This document shows, piece by piece, positions 1-7,739 of a stretch of DNA of 64,000 nt (the first letter of the stretch is position 1; each line of letters opens with the position of its first letter). The notes under the pieces are model-generated. The model had not been told where the DNA came from and made no database searches. It saw only the letters and a program-made list of their open reading frames with translations. The DNA lies in contig CAWIJL010000005.1 of assembly GCA_963836405.1 (NCBI GenBank), positions 310,001 to 374,000 of the forward strand, written 5' to 3'. The translations under genes and the position numbers were made by a program. This stretch comes from CAWIJJ01 sp963836405. GTDB lineage: Bacteria > Acidobacteriota > Terriglobia > Bryobacterales > Bryobacteraceae.

Positions 1-3000
1 TAGCAGATCGTTCGCCTGGCGCACGATGCCGGCGCGCTCGTTCTCCTGGCGGCGGGTCTCGAGGTCCTCGCGCACACGGGCTTCGAGCGCGTCCAGGTCC
101 GCATCCGCGCCGAAGCGTTCCACGGCGGAGCGGATCGCCTGCTGCGCGTCTTCCAGGCGCCCGGCCTGGTACATGGCGTGCGCCGCCGCCCTCGCCTCGT
201 TCAACGCCTCCTGCCGTTCGTGGGCGGTCTTTTCGTCGACCACGACCTTGCGCGCGCGCAGCAGCGAATCGTCCTGGCCGTTTTCCGCCAGCGCCGCATC
301 CAGCAGAGCGATGGCCTCGTCGAACCGTTTGGCGTCAAGCAGCGCGCGGGCCGCGCGGAGGGCCTGCCCGACGTTTTCGGTTCGCCGCTGCTCTTGCAGG
401 CGGGCTTCGGCTGCAGCCATCAAGGCGGCGACCTGCTCTTCCTGGGGATAGAGCTTGGTGGCGCCGCGCAGAATCCGGGTGGCGGACATGGCGTCGCCCT
501 GGTCGAGCGATGCCTGGGCTTCGGCAAGCGCATCGCGAACGCCTTGGACGCGCTTCTGTTCGGCGATTTCCGAGGCGAGCCGCTGCCTCCATTCGGTGAG
601 GCCGTGTTCGCCGGCGATCGAAGGAGGCGCTTCCTCGATAGCGCGCAGGGCCGCTTCGTAATTGCCCGCCGCGTGCAGTTCACCGATGCGGCCGAAGGTC
701 TCCCGGCGCATCTGCTCCTTCTCGAACGCGACGCGGCTGGCGAGCGTGGCTTCGCGGCAGCGGAACAGGCGGTCGGAACCGGGGTACTGGAGCAGGCAGG
801 CGTCCAGCAGTTCGAGCGCGCGGTCGAACTGCCGGCCGCGGGCCAGGCTTTCGGCCTCGCCGATCGTCTTGGAGATGGCTTCGGACTGCTGTTGTTCCTT
901 GAGCTTCTCGCGGGCCTGGCCGAGGAGGGCCGTCAAATCGCGGTCGCCGGGGAACTGGATGGTGCCGCGCTGCAGCAGTTGCGTGGCGGTGCCCGGCCGG
1001 TCGTCGTCGAGCAACTGGCGGGCTTCGAGGACCATCTTGCGAACCGCCGCGCTCCGTCTCTGGCGCTCCAGCCCTTCCTCGTTCTGCTTGCGGAGTGGGG
1101 CCAGGACGGCGTCGTCGCCATAGGCCCGCACGAACGCGCCGATCTGCTCGATGGCCTCGGCGAAGCGCTCCTCGGAGGCGAGCGCCCTGGCGCGCGAGAG
1201 TACTTCTTCGAGCGCCGCCTTGCGCTGGTGCTCCGCCTGCGCGGCAGCGACATTCTGCATCAGCTCGCGCAGCGCGCCCAGCCCGGGGTTTTCGTCGAGA
1301 GCCGTTTGCAGGCGCGCAATGGCCTCTGCGAATCGGGCGGCAGCGGTCAGTTCGCGGGTCTCCGCGGAGGCGCGGGCAAGCACCTCGGCCTCGCGTTCGG
1401 CCTGAAGCTGGGCAGCGGCGTAGGAGGCCAACTCGCGCAACTCGGCCGATTCGGGAAACTCGGCGCGCAACCCGGACAGGCGGTCCACAGCGTCCGCCAG
1501 CCTTCGGTTCCGCAGCAGTTCCTTAACGGCTTCGGTTTCCGACTGGAGGCGCCGTTTGCGTTTCTGTTCGGTCTGTTCGCGGCGCGCCCGATCGAGCAGC
1601 GAGACCGCTTCGTCAGCCTCCGGGAAGTCCTGTCGCAGCCGCGTGAGCACCTCGATGGCTTCATCGAAGCTCTGCAACAGCATCAGGCCTTTGACGTGGC
1701 CGATTTCGTCGCGCAGCTTCTGTTCGCGTTCGTGGGCCTCGATCCGGACGCGGACCTTTTCCCCCAGCTCGGCGGCGGCCGCGTGCTGCGGATCGAGCGA
1801 GAGCGCTTCGGCAACGGATTTGTGGGCGCCGGAGAGATCGTCGCGCTGGAGCGCCTGGGCAGCCTCCTGCACCAGCCGGTCCGCGCGCTGTGCCCGCTCC
1901 CAGGCGGTTCGCGCCTCCTGGATCAAGAGGTGAAGCTCGGGGTTGGACTTGTCCAGGCGGAGGGCGGATTCGAACTGCTGAATGGCCTGGTCGAACTGGC
2001 GCGCATCCAGTTGTTCGCGGCCCCCGGTAACCAGCGCGGCGATGCGGGGCCGCACGGCCTTCTCGCGGAGTTGCCGCTGAAGACTTTCGCGGAGCTCGCG
2101 CGCGGTGCGCTCTCCGGGTTCGATTTCGAGCGCCTGGCGCACCACGGCCTGCGCGCGTTCCAACTCGTCACCGGCAATCAGGCGCCGCGCTTCGGCAACC
2201 AGGCTGCCGGCGCTTTCCCGCCGCAGTTCGAGGATGATCGGCTCGAGGTCGAAGCGGACGTCTTCGAGCGTCTGGTAGCGCGAGTCGCGGTCCTTGGCCA
2301 GCAGCTTGAGCATGGCCTCTTCGAGCGCTTCGGGACAATCCGGGCTCAGGGTGCGAAGCGGGGCCGGCGCTTTGTTCATGATATTGAACATGAGCTCGGC
2401 CATGCCGGCGGCCTGAAAGGGATGCTCGCCGGTGAGGAGCTTGTAGCAGGTGACGCCGTACGCAAAGATGTCGGTAAGAGAATCGGAGGCCGTGCCGTAG
2501 AACTGTTCCGGGGCCATGTAAGGCAGGGTGCCGATGAGCGAACCCTGCGGCGTGATGCGGGCCGCCGTCGCCTGCGTGAGCAGCGCGATGCCGAAGTCCA
2601 TGATCTTCACGCTGCCGTCCGGCAGCAGCATGATGTTGGCGGGCTTGACATCGCGGTGGACAATGCCCTTGGTGTGGGCGTGGTGTAGTCCCGCGGCCAC
2701 CTTGGTCATGATGTCGAGCTTCTGCAGCAGGCTCAGCGGCCGCTGGTTGACGATGGTACGTTCCAGGTCCTCGCCCTCAAGCAGTTCCATGACGAGGTAA
2801 GGCGCACCTTCGTGCTCGCCGAAATCGTGAATGACGACGATATTCTGGTGGCGCAGTTTGCCCGCGGCTGCCGCTTCGTTGCGGAAGCGCGTGAGCATCT
2901 CGGGTTCGCCGGATGCGGTCAGGGTCTTGATGGCAACGAGCCGGCCCACAGTCGGATCGTACGCGCGGAACACCTGGCCGAAGCCGCCACGCCCCAACTG

Positions 3001-3033
3001 CACCTGAACTTCATACCTGCCGATTCGATTCAT
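1..3033 (-). CDS. Serine/threonine protein kinase with long TPR-like C-terminal tail (partial)
   Basis: Cytoplasmic or membrane-associated Hanks-type kinase, open for 1011 codons to the window edge, so its C-terminus is missing. The start ATG at 3033 gives MNRIGRYEV followed directly by the glycine loop GRGGFGQV (residues 14-21), ATP-binding Lys36, catalytic HRDVKPAN with Asp128, a DFG motif and MAPEQF. The kinase domain ends near residue 265. The rest is a run of helical repeats of roughly 45 residues with the pattern FDxAIxxLExAL...P, each followed by an Arg/Glu-rich linker, typical of TPR-type scaffolds. I see no transmembrane segment in the visible part. The gene diverges from the PLP enzyme at 3144, so 3034-3143 holds both promoters. 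The substrate is unknown. The kinase call is firm; the repeat assignment rests on pattern only. Confidence 0.93.
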   Translation of the reverse strand, partial: MNRIGRYEVQVQLGRGGFGQVFRAYDPTVGRLVAIKTLTASGEPEMLTRFRNEAAAAGKLRHQNIVVIHDFGEHEGAPYLVMELLEGEDLERTIVNQRPLSLLQKLDIMTKVAAGLHHAHTKGIVHRDVKPANIMLLPDGSVKIMDFGIALLTQATAARITPQGSLIGTLPYMAPEQFYGTASDSLTDIFAYGVTCYKLLTGEHPFQAAGMAELMFNIMNKAPAPLRTLSPDCPEALEEAMLKLLAKDRDSRYQTLEDVRFDLEPIILELRRESAGSLVAEARRLIAGDELERAQAVVRQALEIEPGERTARELRESLQRQLREKAVRPRIAALVTGGREQLDARQFDQAIQQFESALRLDKSNPELHLLIQEARTAWERAQRADRLVQEAAQALQRDDLSGAHKSVAEALSLDPQHAAAAELGEKVRVRIEAHEREQKLRDEIGHVKGLMLLQSFDEAIEVLTRLRQDFPEADEAVSLLDRARREQTEQKRKRRLQSETEAVKELLRNRRLADAVDRLSGLRAEFPESAELRELASYAAAQLQAEREAEVLARASAETRELTAAARFAEAIARLQTALDENPGLGALRELMQNVAAAQAEHQRKAALEEVLSRARALASEERFAEAIEQIGAFVRAYGDDAVLAPLRKQNEEGLERQRRSAAVRKMVLEARQLLDDDRPGTATQLLQRGTIQFPGDRDLTALLGQAREKLKEQQQSEAISKTIGEAESLARGRQFDRALELLDACLLQYPGSDRLFRCREATLASRVAFEKEQMRRETFGRIGELHAAGNYEAALRAIEEAPPSIAGEHGLTEWRQRLASEIAEQKRVQGVRDALAEAQASLDQGDAMSATRILRGATKLYPQEEQVAALMAAAEARLQEQRRTENVGQALRAARALLDAKRFDEAIALLDAALAENGQDDSLLRARKVVVDEKTAHERQEALNEARAAAHAMYQAGRLEDAQQAIRSAVERFGADADLDALEARVREDLETRRQENERAGIVRQANDLL

Positions 3034-3143
3034 CACCCGCCGGTTGACGCGGACCGGAATTTCCGCCTGGATGCCAGTGTATCAGCTTCGTTCTGAATGG
3101 CTTTACCAATAGGTACCAGGGTACGCGCTTAAACTGTGGAGAT

Positions 3144-4271
3144 ATGAAACTGGAGACAAAGGCGGTACATGCGGGACGAGCGGTCGATGCGGCGACTGGG
3201 GCAATCACGCCGGCCATCCACCTGTCCACTACCTTCGAGCGCTCCCCTTCCGGGGGCTATCCGACGGGTTTTTCGTACTCGCGAGAGGGGAATCCGAACC
3301 GGCTGGCGCTGGAACAATGCCTGGCCTCGCTGGAGGGGGGTACCGAAGCCCTGGTTTTCGGGTCGGGAATGGCCGTTCTGAACGCGGTGCTGCAGGGGCT
3401 GGAGCCCGGAGACCACATCGTCGCGCCGGACGACGTCTACTACGCGCTCCGGGTGCTGATTCGGGACGTTTTTCCGCGGGCGGGACTGGAAATCACCTAT
3501 GTGGACGCGGCCGATGCCGGCAACATCGAAGCGGCGGTTCGTCCGAACACCAGGCTGGTGTGGGTGGAGACGCCTTCGAACCCGATGCTGCGCGTCACGG
3601 ACCTGGAGGCGGCGGCGGCGATCGCGCGGCGGGCCAACGCGATCAGTATCTGCGACAGCACGTTTGCGACGCCGGTGCTGCAACGGCCGCTCGACGCGGG
3701 TATCGACATGGTGATGCACTCCACCACCAAGTACCTGAGCGGGCATTCGGACGTGATGGGCGGCGTGCTGATCGCCAGATACCAGAACTACCTTTTCGAG
3801 CGCGTGCGCAAGGTGCAATATTTCGGCGGCGGTGTGCCGTCGCCGTTCGAGTGCTGGTTGACCCTGCGGGGCTTGAGCACGCTGCCCTATCGCGTGCGGG
3901 CGCATTCCGCCAACGCGCTGAGCCTGGCCGGCGCCCTCGAGGCACACCCGGCGGTCGAGGCCGTTCACTATCCCGGCCTCGCCGGGCACCGGGGGCACGA
4001 TCTGGCGGCAAAGCAGATGAGCGCATTCGGCGGCATGCTGTCGTTCCAGGTGCGCGGGGGCGCGCCGGAAGCGATGCGGGTGGCGGCGGCCGTCAAGCTG
4101 TTCACGCGCGCCACCAGCCTGGGCGGTCCGCACAGCCTGATCGAGCACCGGGCGTCGGTCGAGGGTCCCGGCACGCGGACGCCACAGAACCTGCTGCGTG
4201 TGTCGGTGGGGCTGGAACATCCCGACGACCTGCGCGAAGACTTGGAGCAGGCGCTGTCGGCCGTTCAGTAA
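3144..4271 (+). CDS. Cystathionine gamma-synthase / beta-lyase family PLP enzyme
   Basis: A 375-residue enzyme of the Cys/Met metabolism PLP family, close to the usual 380-400. It would act in trans-sulfuration (cystathionine synthesis or cleavage, or related gamma-elimination). Visible family marks are the N-terminal TxAVHAG, the SYSREGNPN substrate-loop segment (45-53), GSGMAVLNA for phosphate binding, VETPSNP, and the PLP-binding lysine in HSTTKYLSGHSD (Lys196). The ATG at 3144 follows a GGAG ribosome site by a few bases. The sequence alone does not separate gamma-synthase, beta-lyase and gamma-lyase activity. cysE, which supplies O-acetylserine, lies 16 kb away and is not in the same operon. 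The stop codon overlaps a short relic of an Ig-repeat gene (4267-4310). Confidence 0.93.
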   Translation: MKLETKAVHAGRAVDAATGAITPAIHLSTTFERSPSGGYPTGFSYSREGNPNRLALEQCLASLEGGTEALVFGSGMAVLNAVLQGLEPGDHIVAPDDVYYALRVLIRDVFPRAGLEITYVDAADAGNIEAAVRPNTRLVWVETPSNPMLRVTDLEAAAAIARRANAISICDSTFATPVLQRPLDAGIDMVMHSTTKYLSGHSDVMGGVLIARYQNYLFERVRKVQYFGGGVPSPFECWLTLRGLSTLPYRVRAHSANALSLAGALEAHPAVEAVHYPGLAGHRGHDLAAKQMSAFGGMLSFQVRGGAPEAMRVAAAVKLFTRATSLGGPHSLIEHRASVEGPGTRTPQNLLRVSVGLEHPDDLREDLEQALSAVQ

Positions 4272-4310
4272 TTGACCGGCATGGCCCCGGATTGTCCGCT
4301 GCCGTTCACC
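4267..4310 (-). repeat. 44-bp relic of an Ig-repeat gene 3' end (copy of 7742-7785)
   Basis: This segment matches 7742-7785 at 39 of 44 positions in the same orientation. Read on the minus strand it encodes VNGSGQSGAMPVNY and a stop, against VNGSGQSQAMSVNY and a stop at the end of the giant Ig-repeat gene. Three of the five differences alter the amino acid in two codon clusters, but the frame and stop position are kept, so it is a coding relic. Similarity ends abruptly at 4311. The relic and the intact copy bracket the decayed 4.3-7.7 kb island as direct repeats. Confidence 0.7.
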
Positions 4311-4467
4311 CCACTCGCACTTTTCCTGACTCGCGTATTGTTCGCGGCGGACAGATCAAGCGTCCCGCGCGTCTCACAACCTCTCCGCCTATCGCCTTCG
4401 CTCTCGAACCGGAACACCTTCCTGTTTCCGGTTTTGATCGCGATCGGGCGGTATGCACCAGAACCCT
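4311..4467. other. Short non-coding stretch, nothing recognised
   Basis: Lies between the Ig-gene relic and the lower-GC transposase debris. No ORF reads as a protein and no convincing terminator hairpin was seen. Confidence 0.4.
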
Positions 4468-4605
4468 TTATCTGATGTTCAACTTGAGATTATTGTCGAT
4501 CATCTCCTGCTTAACCATGCTGGATAGGATCTGGTAGTATTCTTTCTTTTTCGCTTCGGAGTCCTTGAAAGGAACTTTGAGGGTAAAACACTCCAACTGC
4601 GTTTG
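4468..4605 (-). pseudogene. C-terminal tail of an unidentified protein
   Basis: About 45 codons ending at 4468 read LECFTLKVPFKDSEAKKKEY and on to KLNIR before the stop. The composition (Lys/Glu-rich, few Arg) and lower GC differ from the surrounding sequence, so it looks like the tail of a real, foreign protein. Upstream it merges out of frame with ISL3 transposase debris. I cannot name the family. Confidence 0.35.
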
Positions 4606-4782
4606 AGCAGCAGCCAACGGGACTTCTTCAGGACCGGGTCGCGCCCCTCGCGTTTCATACGGCCGGTTTCCTCCGCGCGAACCTGGTCGAGGGCTTTGTT
4701 CATTTTGGCTACGATGTTGGGGCGTGCTCGTAGACAAAACCCCGGAATGATGGCAGCGGTTCAGGATCGTGGTCAGTTCCAT
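4500..4782 (-). pseudogene. ISL3-family transposase remnant with internal deletion
   Basis: Two separate pieces of one transposase are fused. From 4782 the frame reads MELTTILNRCHH, and after a one-base shift GFVYEHAPT, which resembles the N-terminus of ISL3-type DDE transposases. From about 4706 it reads IVAKMNKALDQVRAEE and then DPVLKKSRWLLLKR, which in intact ISL3 transposases lies near the middle to C-terminal part. About 200 codons, including most of the catalytic core, are missing. No terminal inverted repeats were found. It is inactive. Confidence 0.6.
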
Positions 4783-4979
4783 GGCGCCAAGGCGAGTAGC
4801 GGCGAAACCTCCACCATAAACCGCCTCAGGACGTGGGCTCGACGATTGGTGAAGGTTCGGCCGACCCAGGCAGGATCTATCGCCCAGAAGGGTGAATTCG
4901 GACGATCGCCGGCACCAAAGTCCGAGACGGCGACTTTCCGTCCACTGAACGGTGATGGGCGGTAATATCGCCTTCACAG

Positions 4980-5300
4980 ATGCCCCACACAAAGCCGGTC
5001 GAGTTCACGGAACCCTGGCAACGGTTTGTTCCTGGGCAGGCAGAGGCGTTCTTACGTGAGTTGGAGATTCAGCTTATGCCCGGTCATGCACTGCACGGCG
5101 TTGCGCTAACCGCGCTCGGCCATTCAGCCGCCGCCGACGATGCGCTATTTCAGATTGGTGACCACCGTGTTGTTGAAGTCCATCTGACGTGGAGCCAACA
5201 CGCCGAACAGCCGCCTTGCCACGATACCAAATGTTCTCCAACTTGGCCGATTGGATTCGGCAGGTCATGATACCTGCCCAGGGAAAGTTGAACTCGCATC
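4980..5300 (+). pseudogene. Small conserved hypothetical gene with one frameshift
   Basis: From the ATG at 4980 the frame reads EFTEPWQRFVPGQAEAFLRE, then PGHALHGVALTALG, DDALFQIGDHRVVEVHLTWS, resembling a small (about 95 residue) acidobacterial protein of unknown role that I recognise only by pattern. Near 5225 the likely continuation (MFSNLADWIRQVMIPAQG) is in another frame, so the gene seems broken by one indel. It sits inside the decayed island. Confidence 0.4.
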
Positions 5301-5505
5301 CGGTTTGGCCATCCAGGAAGGTGGCCGTTCTCTTGAAAACTGGCACAGCTCCGGTTTGGCTGGTCAATGTCATGAAACACCACATATCGTTCCCATCGGG
5401 TACTGGCCTCCGACCCGCGCAGCTCCCCCGTGCTTTTCTCTTGACACGCCATTTTATTAGTACTAATTATTTCGTATAAGAAATCGAACGCATCTGATCA
5501 TTACT
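5301..5505. other. AT-richer spacer, possible weak promoter
   Basis: No protein-like ORF. From about 5440 to 5490 the sequence is strikingly AT-rich for this genome. It holds a perfect TTGACA at 5441-5446, but no good TATAAT-like hexamer at 16-18 bp spacing. It may be the old promoter of the TIGR03435 gene that follows. Confidence 0.3.
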
Positions 5506-6275
5506 GTGAATGCGGTTCTCTTTGCCGCAAGTGGTGTACCAGCTCAGACCGCGCAGTCTGCCCTTGCCGCCCAAAACCCCACGTTCGAGGTCGCCTCTAT
5601 TCGAGTCAGCGAACGGAGGACATACCCTCCTTCGGGCCGGGTCTCCGACATGGCACTCTCACCGCCACGCGGGCCACTGCGCGCCGGCTTCTGTCCCGCG
5701 CCTACCAACTGACCGACCCGCAGGTGATCGGTCCCGACTGGCTGGACACGATGCGCTTCGACATCATCGCGAAATCTCCCGAAGGCGTCTCCGACAGCGC
5801 GATGGGCCCGATGCTCAGAGCGCTCCTCGAGGAACGGTTCAAACTCGCGGCCCATCTCGAAACTCGGACGGCCTCCGTCTACCATCTAACCGTCGCCCCT
5901 GGCGGCGTCAAGATGCCGCTCTACCCAAAGCGAAACCCGCTGGTCGCCGCTCGCGGTTCAGGGACGATGGCGGCGCCGGCACGCCGGCTCTGATCGCCAA
6001 TACACTCAGCTCGACTCCTCGGCAAACCGGTTATCGACAAGACCGGCCTGACCGACCGTTTCAGCTACTTCGCTTACTTCGAGCCCTATCCGCCGCGACC
6101 CGGAGCCGACCTGCCGGAATTTCGGCCGCCGGATATCTTCCCCGCCATACAAAAACAGATGGGCTTCAGGCTGCAATCGGCTAAAGACGCCGTCAGCGTG
6201 CTCGTCGTCGACCACATGAAAAGCGCTCCCCACCCCGAATTGAATCGCGCCAGTCGTCCCGCTATCCCCGCGTGA
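5506..6275 (+). pseudogene. TIGR03435 family protein, frameshifted
   Basis: TIGR03435 proteins are secreted or periplasmic proteins of unknown function, found in many copies in soil Acidobacteria. Here the pieces lie in order but in different frames: NPTFEVASIR (from about 5575), then AYQLTDPQVIGPDWLDTMRF and LLEERFKLAAHLETRTASVY (about 5700-5960), then GKPVIDKTGLTDRFSYFAYF and QSAKDAVSVLVVDHMKSAP before the TGA at 6275. At least three indels separate them. The first visible codon is GTG at 5506; it gives only a short hydrophobic leader, so the true 5' end may be lost. Assignment is strong, function unknown. Isolated breaks in single-copy sequence suggest real decay. Confidence 0.8.
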
Positions 6276-6759
6276 CGCCGTACCCCCTGTTTCTGAACGA
6301 TACACTCCCGCTGGGTTCATGACAGACATGCGCGCCTTGACGACGTTCTTCTGCCCAACTCAGTTCTAAGTCTTCGAAGCTAACCAGACCGCCGTGTCAG
6401 CAGCATGGCAAAGAAGCCGCCCGCGAGATGGGAAAGGCGGAAACTCGGCCGCCATACCGGAACGCTGGGATTCCGAATGTCACAATTGGTGAACGAGCGC
6501 GCCTGCGAAGCCATGCCGACCGTTGGCGTCTCCTGATTCAGGATCGTCGATAGCAGTCCGCATTAGCATTGACGAACATCCCGAAAGGTGGGTTATCGTA
6601 GAATGGCCCGTTTGTCACTTGGCCGTCTAACGCAATGAGTGGCTTGGCGGCCCGCGGCCACGGGAATGGTAGCCTTACCGGAAACTGGCTTTCGCGCCAC
6701 TTGGTCGGAAAACGCGGAACGGTGAGAAGGGGACGGTGTCGGATTGATCCGCTGGAATG
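6276..6759. other. Decayed intergenic stretch
   Basis: No supported gene. A 43-codon ORF at 6405-6536 (starting MAKKPPARWERRKLGRHTG) has no recognisable family and no clear ribosome site. The 3' end of this stretch runs into the shifted frames of the HAD phosphatase remnant. Confidence 0.4.
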
Positions 6760-7249
6760 GCCACACGACAAACCGCTTGTTGCGACCGCCGTTCCGCGGC
6801 TGAGTTCGCGCAGATCGTCGATCCAGTTCCTCGTGGCCGTAGCCGTAGCGGACGGCGCACGTCTTCATGCCGGCGCGCTTGCCCGCTTCCATGTCGGCGG
6901 CCGAGTCCCCTACCATCAGGCACTCCTCGCGGCTCGCGCCCATCGCGTTCATGGCCCCCAGCAGCACGTCGGGCGCGGGCTTGTACGGAATGCCGTCGGT
7001 GCCCTGCACGTGCTCGAAGTGGCCGATCAGCCCGAACATCTCGAGCACCGCGCGCGTGGTCGGCGTGCCCTTGGTGGTGGCCGCAGTCTTGCGCCCGTCC
7101 AGCGCCGCAAGGCCTTCGGCCACGCCCGGGTAGACGCGCGTCATCTTGTGCCCGCGGCCGCGATGGATGCAATGGTACTGCTGGATAAGCTGATCCACCT
7201 GCTCCGCCGGGCGGTTCGGAACTACCGCGCCGAAGGTTTCGATGCTCAT
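6760..7249 (-). pseudogene. HAD-family phosphatase (phosphoglycolate phosphatase-like), 5'-truncated and frameshifted
   Basis: From 7249 the frame gives MSIETFGAVVPNRPAEQVDQ and then HAD motifs II-IV: ATTKGTP (motif II region), YKPAPDVLL (motif III lysine) and MVGDSAADMEAGKRAG (motif IV acids), ending RYGYGHEEL. A one-base shift near 6805 then gives the usual terminal WIDDLREL-type sequence. Motif I (DxDGT with the nucleophilic aspartate), which should lie about 70 residues further upstream, is missing: the gene is cut by the ORF at 7246-7536. Without the nucleophile it cannot be an active phosphatase. Confidence 0.72.
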
Positions 7250-7536
7250 CGCATTTTGCCGGTTCGCCAGTATCGATACGCAACGATCCACTCGGCGCCT
7301 TCCGGAAGCGGCGCAGGCAATGGCAGTTCCGAGAGCGAGATCCGTTGCTTGGTTTTATCTCTCCTGCACACCGCGACGAGTTGGTCGTCTTCGGTGATAT
7401 CGATTCGTTCCACGAGCACAGTCACGCCGAGAATCTCCGTCTCGAAAGGCAATCGAAGGTCGTTCTCCATCATCGTATAGAAGCCGGTCACTTGTTCCGA
7501 CTCGCCGTAGGCATCCACTAAGGCTTCCTCGAGCAA
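7246..7536 (-). CDS. Small acidic conserved protein of unknown function
   Basis: Reads LEEALVDAYGESEQVTGFYT, then ENDLRLPFETEILGVTVLVERIDITEDDQLVAVC and a C-terminal WIVAYRYWR. The pattern matches a widespread 100-130 residue protein, often labelled calcium-binding by automatic annotation; the true function is unknown to me. The start shown is a TTG; in-frame codons (RLSKARLDEL) continue upstream to a stop near 7615 without an ATG, so the 5' end may be lost or an alternative start used. Its last codons overlap the first of the HAD remnant. Confidence 0.5.
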   Translation of the reverse strand: MLEEALVDAYGESEQVTGFYTMMENDLRLPFETEILGVTVLVERIDITEDDQLVAVCRRDKTKQRISLSELPLPAPLPEGAEWIVAYRYWRTGKMR

Positions 7537-7739
7537 CTCGTCAAGCCGCGCCTTGCTGAGCCGAAGCGGTTGCCCGCATCTTTTCCCGTTTTTCGCTTTA
7601 ACGGCACGGCAACATTATCGTCTATCAGAACCCGCAGTTGTGAGGTGTGCCCGGCCAGATCCGGGCTGAGCGCCTTCACGCGGGATAGCGATGCAACGAT
7701 CGCGGGAAACAAGCCGCCGAGCGACGATCTGTCCGCCAC

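Noticed and set aside
178..2688. Long plus-strand ORF of 836 codons
   Set aside because: It lies exactly antisense to the kinase gene, whose minus-strand frame shows a full set of kinase motifs. The plus-strand product has no recognisable motif and its composition mirrors the other strand.
5441..5470. TTGACA as a strong promoter
   Set aside because: The -35 hexamer is perfect, but the sequence 17 bp downstream (TAATTA) is a poor -10 and the gene it would serve is broken. Kept only as a note.
6405..6536. 43-codon ORF
   Set aside because: No family, no convincing ribosome site and a location in decayed sequence.
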